Source of the DNA: Aeromicrobium sp. 9AM
GTDB taxonomy: Bacteria > Actinomycetota > Actinomycetes > Propionibacteriales > Nocardioidaceae
DNA: 64,000 nucleotides
Direction of reading: 5' to 3'
Assembly (NCBI RefSeq): GCF_902506105.1
Contig: NZ_LR733304.1
Location: forward strand, 124,001-188,000
How positions within the stretch are numbered: the stretch's first letter is position 1; the number at the start of each line of letters is the position of its first letter. The position numbers were made by a program, and so were the translations under genes. Positions 53,537-63,073 of the stretch are shown piece by piece. The notes below the pieces were generated by a model. It ran no database searches. It was not told where the DNA came from and worked only from the letters and a program-made list of their open reading frames with translations.

Positions 53537-54910
53537 GTGCTGCCCACCTTTTCCACCCTCGACCTCCCCGCCTCGCTGGTATCCGCGTTGGCACGCCAGG
53601 AGATCGTCAACCCCAGTCCCGTCCAGCAGGCGGTGATCCCCGATGCGCTCGCGGGACGCCACGTGCTTGGTCGCGCTCGCACCGGCTCCGGCAAGACCCT
53701 GGCCTTCGGCCTTCCGGTCCTCGTCCGGCTCGCCGGGCGCACGAGCCGCCCCAAGGCGCCTCGCGGCCTGATCCTGCTCCCGACCCGTGAGCTGGCGACC
53801 CAGGTGCGTACGGCCATGGAGCCGCTCGCGCAGAAGATGGGCCTCCGCCTGACCACGGTCTACGGCGGTGTGCCGATCAACAAGCAGATCAGCACGCTCC
53901 GCAATGGCGTCGACATCGTCATCGCCACCCCGGGCCGCCTGACCGATCTGCTCGATCGTCGCTGCATGACGCTCGACGACATCGAGATCACGGTCCTCGA
54001 CGAGGCCGACCACCTGTGCGACCTCGGCTTCTACAAGCCGATCGACGCGCTGCTGACCAAGACCCCCGAGTCGAGCCAGCGGCTGCTGCTGTCGGCGACG
54101 CTCGACGGCGACGTCAACAAGCTCGTCAAGCGCCACCTGCCCAAGCACGTCCTCCACGAGGTCGACTCGGGCGAGAGCGCGGTCGACACGATGGAGCACC
54201 ACGTGCTCGTCAGTGCCGCGACCGAGAAGTCCAAGACCGCGTTCGACCTGCTGCGCGCCAACCCGCGCAGCATCGTCTTCACGCGTACGCGCCGCGGGGC
54301 CATGCGCCTCGCCCGCCAGCTGACCCAGAACGGCATCGAGGCCGTCGACATGCACGGTGACCTCTCGCAGCGTCACCGTGAGCGCAACCTTGAGGCGTTC
54401 AGCAGCGGCCGCGCCAGTGTCATCGTCGCGACGGATGTCGCCGCGCGTGGCATCCACGTCGACCGCATCGGTCTCGTCGTGCACTACGACGCGCCGGCCG
54501 AGCACAAGGCCTACCAGCACCGTTCGGGCCGCACGGCTCGCGCCGGCGAGTCGGGATCCGTCGTCACGATGACGACGCCCGAGGCGCTGCGCGATGTCAT
54601 GCAGCTGCAGAACAAGGCCGGAGTCACGGCGCGTCACCACGACGCCCGCACGGCGCCGTCGCCCATGACCGCCGAGGCGCTGTCGGGTGCCGGCACCGAG
54701 GCCCCGCACATGTCGTCCGTACGCCAGGGTGCTCGCACCTCGGGCAACGGCGGCGGTCAGAGCCGCGGCGGAGGACGCCCGCAGGGCGGCTTCCGTGGCA
54801 ACGGTGGCGGCCGCCCGCAAGGTGGCGGAGGCAACCGTGGCGGTGGCGGCGGACGCCGTCGCAGCGGTGGCGGATCCGGTGGATCCACCCGCGTCTACTC
54901 CTCCTCGTAA
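53537..54910 (+). CDS. DEAD-box RNA helicase
   Basis: About 457 residues with all superfamily-2 motifs: Q motif (VNPSPVQQAVI), motif I ARTGSGKT, Ia PTRELA, II VLDEADHL, III LLSATL and VI HRSGRTARAG. The C-terminal 60 residues are Gly/Arg-rich (RGG-like), suited to RNA binding. It unwinds structured RNA in ribosome assembly or cold adaptation. The N-terminus is uncertain: GTG 53537 has GAAGG seven nt upstream and starts the family text; TTG 53513 or GTG 53468 would extend it. The long leader contains a small ORF. Confidence 0.93.
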   Translation: MLPTFSTLDLPASLVSALARQEIVNPSPVQQAVIPDALAGRHVLGRARTGSGKTLAFGLPVLVRLAGRTSRPKAPRGLILLPTRELATQVRTAMEPLAQKMGLRLTTVYGGVPINKQISTLRNGVDIVIATPGRLTDLLDRRCMTLDDIEITVLDEADHLCDLGFYKPIDALLTKTPESSQRLLLSATLDGDVNKLVKRHLPKHVLHEVDSGESAVDTMEHHVLVSAATEKSKTAFDLLRANPRSIVFTRTRRGAMRLARQLTQNGIEAVDMHGDLSQRHRERNLEAFSSGRASVIVATDVAARGIHVDRIGLVVHYDAPAEHKAYQHRSGRTARAGESGSVVTMTTPEALRDVMQLQNKAGVTARHHDARTAPSPMTAEALSGAGTEAPHMSSVRQGARTSGNGGGQSRGGGRPQGGFRGNGGGRPQGGGGNRGGGGGRRRSGGGSGGSTRVYSSS

Positions 54911-54997
54911 CAGCCCGTACGACTGAAGCGGCGTCATCCCAGGTCACGCACCCGGGGTGGCGCCGTTCGTCATGCGGGGACTGCCTAACCTGATTTC

Positions 54998-55819
54998 GTG
55001 AGCATCCTGATCCAGGCGCCGGAGCTGATGTCCTCGACCGGGCGGGTCGTCCTGCTCGACGTCCGCTGGAAGCTCGGTGGTCCTCCTGGGCGGGAGGACT
55101 ACCTCGCCGGTCACCTGCCGGGCGCCGTCTTCGTGGGGCTCGACACCGAGCTGGCGGCGCACGGCGAGCCGCAGGACGGCCGGCACCCGCTGCCCTCGAT
55201 CGAGTCGCTGCAAGATGCGGCCCGGCGGTGGGGCATCCGCAGCGGCGACACCGTGGTGGCGTACGACGACAACGGCAACCTCGCCGCGGCCCGTGCCTGG
55301 TGGCTGCTCCGCTGGGCCGGGTTCGACGACGTACGCCTGCTCGACGGCGGACTCGCGGCGTGGGTTGCCGCGGGCGGCGACCTCGACACCGATGACGTCG
55401 TGCCGGAGCCGGGAGACGTGACGCTCGACGCCGGACACGTGCCGACGATCGACATCGACGGCGCCGCAGAATTCCCCGGTGTGCTGCTCGATGCGCGGGC
55501 CGCCGAGCGGTACGCGGGCGAGACCGAGCCGATCGACCCCAGGGCCGGACACATCCCGGGCGCCGTCAGCGCGCCGACGACCGACAACCTCGACGACGAC
55601 GGCCGTTTCCTGCCCGTTGCCGAGCTGAGGCGTCACTTCGAGGCGCTCGGCGTACGTGACGGGGTCGACGTCGCGACCTACTGCGGATCCGGCGTCACCG
55701 CCGCGCACGAGGTCGCCGCCCTCGCGATCGCCGGTTTCGACGCCGCGCTCTACCCCGGTTCGTGGTCGCAGTGGAGCAACCACGACGACCGCCCGGTCGC
55801 CACCGGCACCACCCAGTAG
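54998..55819 (+). CDS. Sulfurtransferase (two rhodanese domains)
   Basis: A 273-residue tandem-rhodanese protein. The N-terminal domain (VVLLDVRWKLGG) has no Cys in its active-site loop (VAYDDNGNLAAARAW), as usual; the C-terminal domain has the catalytic Cys in TYCGSGVTAAHE. It moves sulfur from thiosulfate or mercaptopyruvate to an acceptor. GTG 54998 is six nt after TAACCT (54986-54991), so the message is probably leaderless. Confidence 0.93.
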   Translation: MSILIQAPELMSSTGRVVLLDVRWKLGGPPGREDYLAGHLPGAVFVGLDTELAAHGEPQDGRHPLPSIESLQDAARRWGIRSGDTVVAYDDNGNLAAARAWWLLRWAGFDDVRLLDGGLAAWVAAGGDLDTDDVVPEPGDVTLDAGHVPTIDIDGAAEFPGVLLDARAAERYAGETEPIDPRAGHIPGAVSAPTTDNLDDDGRFLPVAELRRHFEALGVRDGVDVATYCGSGVTAAHEVAALAIAGFDAALYPGSWSQWSNHDDRPVATGTTQ

Positions 55820-55891
55820 CCCCGCCCGGCCCGGCAACGGGCGTCGCGACCGGTGTGCGATCGACGGCAGGCGTACGAGATGCTGGGCACC

Positions 55892-57109
<1,218 letters not shown>

Positions 57110-57154
57110 TCCCATCGAGGTGCGGGTGTCGGTGGCCGGTGGGACGCTGGCGGC

Positions 57155-57574
57155 ATGCCGCTCACGCTCAGACAGGTCGTGCTCGACGCCACCGACATCC
57201 GTACGCTCGCGGAGTTCTATCGCGAGCTCCTCGACCTGACCTACCGCCCCGGCGACGAGACACCCGCCGCTGGCGAGCCCGATCCGCACGGCCATGACTG
57301 GCTCGTCCTACGCGGCCTTGACGGTGGCATCCAGCTCGCGTTCCAGCTGGTCGACGTCCTCCCCGAGGCGACCTGGCCCGACGGGCCGGTGCCGCAACAG
57401 CTGCACCTCGACCTCACGGTCGGCTCGGTCGCGGAGCTCGACGCGCACCACCAACGGGCACTGGCGCTGGGTGCCCGCCTCATCCTCGACCGTTACGACG
57501 ATCCCGACGAACCGCTCTACGTCTACGCCGACCCGGCAGGCCATCCGTTCTGCATCTTCGTGTCCCAAGGGTGA
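57155..57574 (+). CDS. VOC-family (glyoxalase-like) protein
   Basis: A 139-residue protein with the two-repeat VOC fold: QVVLDATDIRTLAEFYREL at the N-terminus and HLDLTVGSVAELDAHHQRAL in the second half, ending in the Phe/Cys strand AGHPFCIFV. Metal ligands would be the His in QLHLDL and a Glu/Asp near the ends. Substrate not readable. GACGCT lies six nt before the ATG. Confidence 0.88.
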   Translation: MPLTLRQVVLDATDIRTLAEFYRELLDLTYRPGDETPAAGEPDPHGHDWLVLRGLDGGIQLAFQLVDVLPEATWPDGPVPQQLHLDLTVGSVAELDAHHQRALALGARLILDRYDDPDEPLYVYADPAGHPFCIFVSQG

Positions 57575-57616
57575 CCGGCTATGGAGAAGTTGTCTCCCAA
57601 CCCCGATCATTGAGTC

Positions 57617-58477
57617 ATGCCTGAGCTTCCCGAGGTCAATGCGCTGGTCGAGTTCCTCGACAAGGAGACCGCCGGTGCCGTCGTGGTCGGCATCGAGCTG
57701 GCCTCGTTCGCCGTGCTGAAGACGTTCGACCCGCCGGTCTCGGCGCTGTCGGGCCTCGCGGTCACCGGGGTCAGCCGGCACGGCAAGTTCATCGACATCG
57801 ACGTCGACGGCATCCACATCGTCATCCACCTGGCCAAGGCCGGCTGGCTGCGGTGGTCCAGCCAGCTGCCCGACACCAAGCTCAAGCTCGGCGCCAGCAA
57901 CATCGCCGCGCGCGTGCGCCTCGACCGGGGCGACGGCCCGCACATCGGCTTCGACGTCACCGAGGCCGGCACGCGCAAGGGCCTCGCGATGTATGTCGTC
58001 CGCGATCCTTCGGAGATCGCCGGGATCGCCGCGCTCGGCCCCGAGCCGCTCGAGCCGGGCTTCGAGCTGCGCCCCTTGCTGGCCCGCCGCATGCAGGTCA
58101 AGCGCCTGCTGCGCGACCAGAAGATCATCGCCGGGGTCGGCAATGCCTACAGCGACGAGATCCTGCACGCGGCGAAGCTGTCGCCGTTCGCGATCGCCGA
58201 GAACCTCAAGGAGGACGAGATCGTACGCCTGGAGGCCGCGGTGCAGGACATCCTCCGTGAAGCCGTCGAGGAGGCCCGGGGCAAGCCGGCCGAGGAGCTC
58301 AAGGACGACAAGCGCACCCGCATGCGGGTCCACGGGCGTGCGGGCGAGAAGTGTCCCGTGTGCGGCGACACGGTGCTCGAGGTGACCTACTCGCAGTCGG
58401 CGCTGCAGTACTGCCCGACCTGCCAGACCGGCGGCAAGCCGCTGAAGGACCGGACGACGAGCAAGTTCCTCAAGTAG
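57617..58477 (+). CDS. Fpg/Nei-family DNA glycosylase
   Basis: A 286-residue DNA-repair enzyme with the N-terminal catalytic MPELPEVNALVEFL (Pro1/Glu2 after Met removal), the helix-two-turn-helix IIAGVGNAYSDEILH and a C-terminal zinc finger CPVCGD...CPTCQT. It removes oxidised bases. A C-terminal segment (TGGKPLKDRTTSKFLK) extends past the finger. The text is closer to an actinobacterial Fpg/Nei subgroup than to MutM itself. Confidence 0.92.
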   Translation: MPELPEVNALVEFLDKETAGAVVVGIELASFAVLKTFDPPVSALSGLAVTGVSRHGKFIDIDVDGIHIVIHLAKAGWLRWSSQLPDTKLKLGASNIAARVRLDRGDGPHIGFDVTEAGTRKGLAMYVVRDPSEIAGIAALGPEPLEPGFELRPLLARRMQVKRLLRDQKIIAGVGNAYSDEILHAAKLSPFAIAENLKEDEIVRLEAAVQDILREAVEEARGKPAEELKDDKRTRMRVHGRAGEKCPVCGDTVLEVTYSQSALQYCPTCQTGGKPLKDRTTSKFLK

Positions 58478-58521
58478 CGCGCGGCTCGTTCCTCGCCGCA
58501 GCAGCGGTTCGTCCCTCACCG

Positions 58522-58547
58522 CTGCCTCGCTTCGCTCGGCCTATGGC
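58522..58547 (-). repeat. 26-bp dispersed repeat, copy 2 (inverted)
   Basis: The reverse complement of this stretch matches 49684-49709 at 25 of 26 positions (GCCATAGGCCGAGCG shared). It lies in the short gap between the convergent Fpg/Nei and EamA genes. Confidence 0.75.
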
Positions 58548-58557
58548 TGGGTTGGCC

Positions 58558-59385
58558 CTACCCGGCTGCGACCAGGGCTACTGCGAGGGCGGCGAAGACC
58601 AGCCCGACCGCTTGCCAACGCAGGATCTTCTCGCGCAGCAGCACCGAGGCCAGCAGCACCGTGCTCGCCGGGTAGAGCGACGAGATGACCGAGACGATCG
58701 ACAGCAACCCATGGTGCGTGGCATACAGGAATGCGCCCTGCGCGGTCGCGCCGAGCGGACCCATCACGACGGCGCCCCAGACCTTGCGTCCGCGCGGGAC
58801 CCAGGCGTGGCCGAGGACCGTGGCGGTCAGCACCACGCCGAGCACCGAGGTGAGCTGCGACAGGGCGAGCGGGTAGAGGCCGGCGTCGTCGCCGACCTGG
58901 CCCAGGAACGTGAACAGCAGGCCGAACCCGACACCGGCAAGGACACCATCGATGACGCCTCCGTGGTGGGCGGGGTTGTCGTCGACGACGCGGGAGATGA
59001 GGGCGATCGCGGGGAACGCGAAGAGCACGCCTACGAGTGCCATCGCCGACGGGCGGTCGCCGGTCGCCAGGCCCACCATGACCGGGATCAGCGCCGTGCC
59101 GATCGCCGAGATCGGGGCGACGACACCCATCCGCGCCGTCGACAGGCCGCGATAGAGGAAGGCGACGCCGAAGCCGCCACCGAGGCCGGCGAGCGCGCCG
59201 TGGAGCAGGTCGGTGCCCGTCGGCGAACCCGCGACGATGACGGCTGCCGCCAGGCTGAGCACGCCTGACGACGTCTGACCGACGACCGCGACCTGCCACG
59301 CCGATGTCCTCTTGGCGAAGATGCCGCCCATGAAGTCGGAGACTCCGTAGGCCAGGGCCGACAGGAGTGCAAGAGCGATGGCCAC
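58558..59385 (-). CDS. EamA/DMT-family transporter
   Basis: A 275-residue membrane protein with about ten helices and paired EamA repeats (LLSALAYGVSDFMGGIFAKR; SSLYPASTVLLASVLLREKI). Substrate unknown. The start is GTG at 59385, six nt after TAGGCT (59397-59392) on the minus strand, so it is probably leaderless. It is divergent from the next gene. Confidence 0.88.
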   Translation of the reverse strand: MAIALALLSALAYGVSDFMGGIFAKRTSAWQVAVVGQTSSGVLSLAAAVIVAGSPTGTDLLHGALAGLGGGFGVAFLYRGLSTARMGVVAPISAIGTALIPVMVGLATGDRPSAMALVGVLFAFPAIALISRVVDDNPAHHGGVIDGVLAGVGFGLLFTFLGQVGDDAGLYPLALSQLTSVLGVVLTATVLGHAWVPRGRKVWGAVVMGPLGATAQGAFLYATHHGLLSIVSVISSLYPASTVLLASVLLREKILRWQAVGLVFAALAVALVAAG

Positions 59386-59451
59386 CTGGGCAGCCTATGG
59401 GGCGTCACGGACAGAGGGCGAAGTGTGATGTCCCTCAGTAGGCTGGAAGAC

Positions 59452-60078
59452 ATGAAGTTCGCTCGGGGATTCGGGTCGCAGGCCAATTCGGCCGTCGGCG
59501 GCTTCGCCTCGCGCGTCGACGGCCAGACCGGTGAGGTCGCCCACCGCGTCGCAGGCGTCATCGCCGTGGCGGTCCGCGTGCTGCGCCTGCCGACAGCGAT
59601 CCTGCTGTGCGTCCCGCTGCCGTTCGTCCTCGCGACGCTGTCGCTCGGTGTGGTCGCCGACGGCGGCGTACGAGTCGTGGTCCTGCTGGCAGGCGTGGCG
59701 ATGGCCGCGGTCAGTGCGGCGTTCTGGGCCCGGCGTCGCAACATCCTGCGCGCCGCGGACGACCCCGACAAGCTGGCCACCGAGCTCGGCATCGCGATCA
59801 GCCTCAGCGACAAGGTCGACGAGACCCGCGGTGCGCTGGAGCGCGTCGCCGGCGGTGGCGGATGGCGCCTCTTCGACCGTCTCAAAGGTGCCTGGGGCGG
59901 CATGTCGATGACCGGTCGGTGGATCGAGGGCGTCGGCGACCTGCCCCGCGCCCGCTACTTCGTGCCACCCAAGATCGGCACCACCGTCACGATCACGGTG
60001 GCTGCGCTGTGGCTGGTGCCGGTCTCGATCGTCGTCTCGCTGTTCGCCCTGATCGGGACGATCGCCGGATCGCTCTGA
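59452..60078 (+). CDS. Predicted membrane protein of unknown function
   Basis: A 208-residue protein with two central hydrophobic stretches (AILLCVPLPFVLATLSLGVV and VVVLLAGVAMAAVSAAFW), a cytoplasmic region rich in charged residues and a C-terminal membrane segment. I recognise no family. ATG 59452 follows TAGGCT (59439-59444) by seven nt. Confidence 0.75.
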   Translation: MKFARGFGSQANSAVGGFASRVDGQTGEVAHRVAGVIAVAVRVLRLPTAILLCVPLPFVLATLSLGVVADGGVRVVVLLAGVAMAAVSAAFWARRRNILRAADDPDKLATELGIAISLSDKVDETRGALERVAGGGGWRLFDRLKGAWGGMSMTGRWIEGVGDLPRARYFVPPKIGTTVTITVAALWLVPVSIVVSLFALIGTIAGSL

Positions 60079-60084
60079 CCCGTC

Positions 60085-60918
60085 GTGCCCGGCACCGTCA
60101 GGATCGGCATCTCCGGCTGGACGTACGCGCCTTGGCGCAAGGTGTTCTACCCCGAGGGCCTGCGACACAAGGACGAGCTCGAGTACGCCGCGAGCCGCAT
60201 GACGAGCATCGAGATCAACGGCTCCTTCTACTCACTGCAACGACCCGAGAGCTACCAGTCGTGGCGAGAGCGGACGCCTGACGGATTCGTGTTCGCGGTC
60301 AAGGGTGGGCGCTTCATCACGCACATGAAGAAGCTCGCGGACGTCGATGCGCCGTTGGCCAACTTCTTCGCCTCAGGCCCGTTGGCCCTCGGCGACAAGC
60401 TCGGCCCGGTGCTCTGGCAGCTGCCACCGACGCTGGGGTTCGACGCGGAGCGGCTGGCGGACTTCTTCGGCAAGTTGCCCCGTACGACGAGAGCCGCGGC
60501 TGAGCTCGGTGGCCGGCACGACGAACGCGTGGCCGGCCGGGCGTACCTCGACGTCACGAGCGACCACGAGATCAGGCACGCGGTCGAGGTCAGGCACGAC
60601 ACGTTCCTGGCCCCGGAGTTCCTCGCCCTGCTGCGCCAGCACGGCATCGGGCTGGTCGTCGCCGACACGGCTGGCAAGTGGCCGCTGATCCGCGAGGTGA
60701 CGGCCGACTTCGCGTACGTACGCCTGCACGGTGACACCGAGCTCTATGCGAGCGGCTACTCCGATGCCGCGCTCGACGAGTGGGCGACGTTGTTGCGCGG
60801 GTGGGCCGAAGGGGGCAGGGACGTCTATGCGTACTTCGACAACGACATGAAGGTCCGCGCACCGTTCGACGCCATGGGCCTGATCGAGCGGCTCGCCGAT
60901 CTCGGCCCGGACACCTAG
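60085..60918 (+). CDS. DUF72 (YecE-like) protein
   Basis: A 277-residue TIM-barrel-like protein with VRIGISGWTYAPWRKVFYP at the N-terminus and EINGSFYSLQRPESYQSW, the hallmark text of DUF72. Function unproven in the family. GTG start at 60085, six nt after the previous stop, so likely co-transcribed. Its stop overlaps the convergent TetR stop by 4 bp. Confidence 0.92.
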   Translation: MPGTVRIGISGWTYAPWRKVFYPEGLRHKDELEYAASRMTSIEINGSFYSLQRPESYQSWRERTPDGFVFAVKGGRFITHMKKLADVDAPLANFFASGPLALGDKLGPVLWQLPPTLGFDAERLADFFGKLPRTTRAAAELGGRHDERVAGRAYLDVTSDHEIRHAVEVRHDTFLAPEFLALLRQHGIGLVVADTAGKWPLIREVTADFAYVRLHGDTELYASGYSDAALDEWATLLRGWAEGGRDVYAYFDNDMKVRAPFDAMGLIERLADLGPDT

Positions 60919-61502
60919 GCGTCGATCAGCACCTGCATGCCCGGGGAGTAGAGGCGTACGAGGTCTTCGACCGGTGCGTCCGCGACGGCGGGAATGCTGA
61001 TGACGTAGCGCATCGTCGCCAGGCCGATCAGCTGGCCGGAGATGAGGGCGGCGCGCACGTCGCGGTCGTCGCCCTCGAGCACCTTGACGAGGGTCGTGAT
61101 GAGGATGTTGCGGGCGAGCTGGAGCATCGGCGCCTGGGAGTCACCCGATCCCATCGTCGTGCGATACATCGAGCTGAAGATGTCGCGGTGCGGGTCCCAC
61201 GAGCTGAGGAACGTCCGCAGCAGCCGCTCGGCCATGCCGTCGGGGCCGTCCTCGACGACCGACGCGATCTTCTCGATCGGGTTGACCGGCAGCTGCATCG
61301 TCGCGACGAGGAGGCCCGACTTGTCGCCGAAGTAGTGGCTGATCAGGCTCACGTCGACACCCGCCTCACGGGCGATCGAGCGCATCGAGGTGCCGCCGAA
61401 TCCCTGGGCGGCGAACTGTCCGCGGGCGGCGTCGAGGATCGCGGTACGGCGGTCCGCCACGTCGCCGGCCGGTGGGCGTCCGCGCGTACGTTTGACGGTC
61501 AT
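60915..61502 (-). CDS. TetR-family transcriptional repressor
   Basis: A 195-residue regulator: helix-turn-helix GFGGTSMRSIAREAGVDVSL followed by SHYFGDKSGLL, and a helical ligand domain. It is the last gene of the ABC-2 exporter operon, coupled by an ATGA overlap with the permease gene, and probably represses the operon through the palindrome at its promoter (62921-62970). Confidence 0.92.
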   Translation of the reverse strand: MTVKRTRGRPPAGDVADRRTAILDAARGQFAAQGFGGTSMRSIAREAGVDVSLISHYFGDKSGLLVATMQLPVNPIEKIASVVEDGPDGMAERLLRTFLSSWDPHRDIFSSMYRTTMGSGDSQAPMLQLARNILITTLVKVLEGDDRDVRAALISGQLIGLATMRYVISIPAVADAPVEDLVRLYSPGMQVLIDA

Positions 61503-62227
61503 GGCGTCCTCCGGCGAAGGGTCAACGAGGCGCCGGCGAGGGCGAGGGTGCAGCAGCCGATGAGAATCACGAGGTCCTTGGTGAGGGTCGAGGTGAAGTC
61601 GCTGGTCGACCCTAGCTCGCTGAACGCGTCGGCCGCATAGCTCAGCGGCAGGACGTTGGACAGCCAGTGCAGGACGTCGGGCATCGAGTCGCGCGGGGCC
61701 AGGAGGCCGCACAGGAGCAGCTGCGGGACCACGATCAGCGGCATGAACTGGACGGCCTGGAACTCGGTGACCGCGAACGCCGACATCAGCAGGCCCAGCG
61801 CGGTGCCGAGCACGGCGTCGGTCACCGCGAACACGACGACCGCCCAGGGTGTGTTGACGTCCATGTCGAGCAACCAGATCGCGACGGCCGACGTCACGAG
61901 GGCCTGGGCCAGGGCGGCCGCGCCGAACGCGACGCCGTACCCGCCGATGAGCTCACCGCGTCGCAGCGGGGTGGTCAGCAGGCGCTCGAGCGTCCCGGAC
62001 GTACGCTCGCGCACCATCGTCACCGACGTCACGAGGAACATCACGACGAAGGGGAAGATGCCGAGCATCTGCGGCCCCACGCGGTTGAACACCACCGGGT
62101 TGCCGTCGTAGACGTACTTGAACAGGAGCAGCAGGAGCGACGGGAGGACCACAATCATCGCGATGCTGCGCGGGTCGTGACTCAGCTGCTGGAGCACCCG
62201 ACGGGCCGTGGCGAGAGTGCGAGTCAT
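61499..62227 (-). CDS. ABC-2 type transporter permease
   Basis: A 242-residue permease with six membrane segments and the ABC-2 text TMVRERTSGTLERLLTTPLR and PLIVVPQLLLCGLLAPRDSM. It exports a drug-like or lipid substrate together with the ATPase encoded by the overlapping upstream gene. Confidence 0.92.
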   Translation of the reverse strand: MTRTLATARRVLQQLSHDPRSIAMIVVLPSLLLLLFKYVYDGNPVVFNRVGPQMLGIFPFVVMFLVTSVTMVRERTSGTLERLLTTPLRRGELIGGYGVAFGAAALAQALVTSAVAIWLLDMDVNTPWAVVVFAVTDAVLGTALGLLMSAFAVTEFQAVQFMPLIVVPQLLLCGLLAPRDSMPDVLHWLSNVLPLSYAADAFSELGSTSDFTSTLTKDLVILIGCCTLALAGASLTLRRRTP

Positions 62228-62943
62228 GCTGCCTTCCCCTCGGCGAGCACGAGGAACGCCTGCTCGAGGTCGTCCTCGCCGGTGTCCGCGCGGAGCTCGT
62301 CGGGTGTCGAGTCGGCGATGATCTGGCCCTCGCGCATCAGGAGCACGCGGTCGCAGCGGCCGGCTTCGTCCATGACGTGGCTCGAGACCAGGAGCGTCTT
62401 GCCTTGTGAGGCCAGGTGGGTGAAGAGCTGCCACAGGTCGCGGCGGAGGACGGGGTCGAGGCCGACCGTGGGCTCGTCGAGCAGGTACAGGTCGGGGTCG
62501 GCCAGGAGCGCGGCAGCCAGCGAGACGCGCGTTCGCTGGCCGCCGGAGAGGTCACCGACGAGGGTGTCCATCTTGTCTGCGAGGCCGACGTCGTCGACCG
62601 CCACCAGTGCGGCCTGCTCATCGCTTTCGGTGAGCGCGGCGAAGTAGCGGAGATTCTGCATCACGGTCAGGTCCGGATAGACCGAGCTGGCCTGCGTGAC
62701 GTACCCGACGCGTTGCCTGGCAGCCGGACGGCCGGCGGGTCCGCCGAGCACGGTGACGCTGCCGGACTCGATGATCTGGATCCCGGCGATCGCCCGGATG
62801 AGCGTCGACTTGCCGCAGCCGCTGGGTCCCAACAGCCCGGTGACGGACCCAGTCGGCACCGACACCGTGAGATCGGGGAGCACGGTGTTCTTCCCGCGAG
62901 TCACCGTGAGGCGCTCGATCTCGATGGCCGGACTATTCAACAT
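62224..62943 (-). CDS. ABC-2 type exporter ATP-binding protein
   Basis: A 239-residue ATPase with Walker A GLLGPSGCGKSTLIR, signature DLSGGQRTRVSLAAAL and Walker B LYLLDEPTVGLDP, of the daunorubicin/ABC-2 exporter class. The ATG at 62943 (MLNSPAIEIERL) is six nt after TATATT (62955-62950), so the operon is probably leaderless. The start lies inside a large palindrome; in-frame extension upstream of it is not supported. Confidence 0.93.
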   Translation of the reverse strand: MLNSPAIEIERLTVTRGKNTVLPDLTVSVPTGSVTGLLGPSGCGKSTLIRAIAGIQIIESGSVTVLGGPAGRPAARQRVGYVTQASSVYPDLTVMQNLRYFAALTESDEQAALVAVDDVGLADKMDTLVGDLSGGQRTRVSLAAALLADPDLYLLDEPTVGLDPVLRRDLWQLFTHLASQGKTLLVSSHVMDEAGRCDRVLLMREGQIIADSTPDELRADTGEDDLEQAFLVLAEGKAA

Positions 62944-62970
62944 ACGTTGAATATATAGTCCGGCCATCGA
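62921..62970. promoter_or_regulatory. Nested palindrome over the TetR-ABC operon promoter and start codon
   Basis: An outer perfect 16-bp inverted repeat (62921-62936 and 62955-62970, TCGATGGCCGGACTAT) encloses an inner 20-bp palindrome TATTCAAC-ATAC-GTTGAATA (62934-62953). The inner one covers the start codon and touches the -10 box, the usual place for a TetR operator. The left outer arm lies in the first codons of the ATPase gene. Confidence 0.8.
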
Positions 62971-63073
62971 GTGGGTCAAGTCGGGCTCGCTGCTCCGGCT
63001 TTTCCACGTGTTCACGCAGCGAGGACCCTGCGACTACGTGACATCGCCGATGTCATGGTCCTACTGTTCACGC

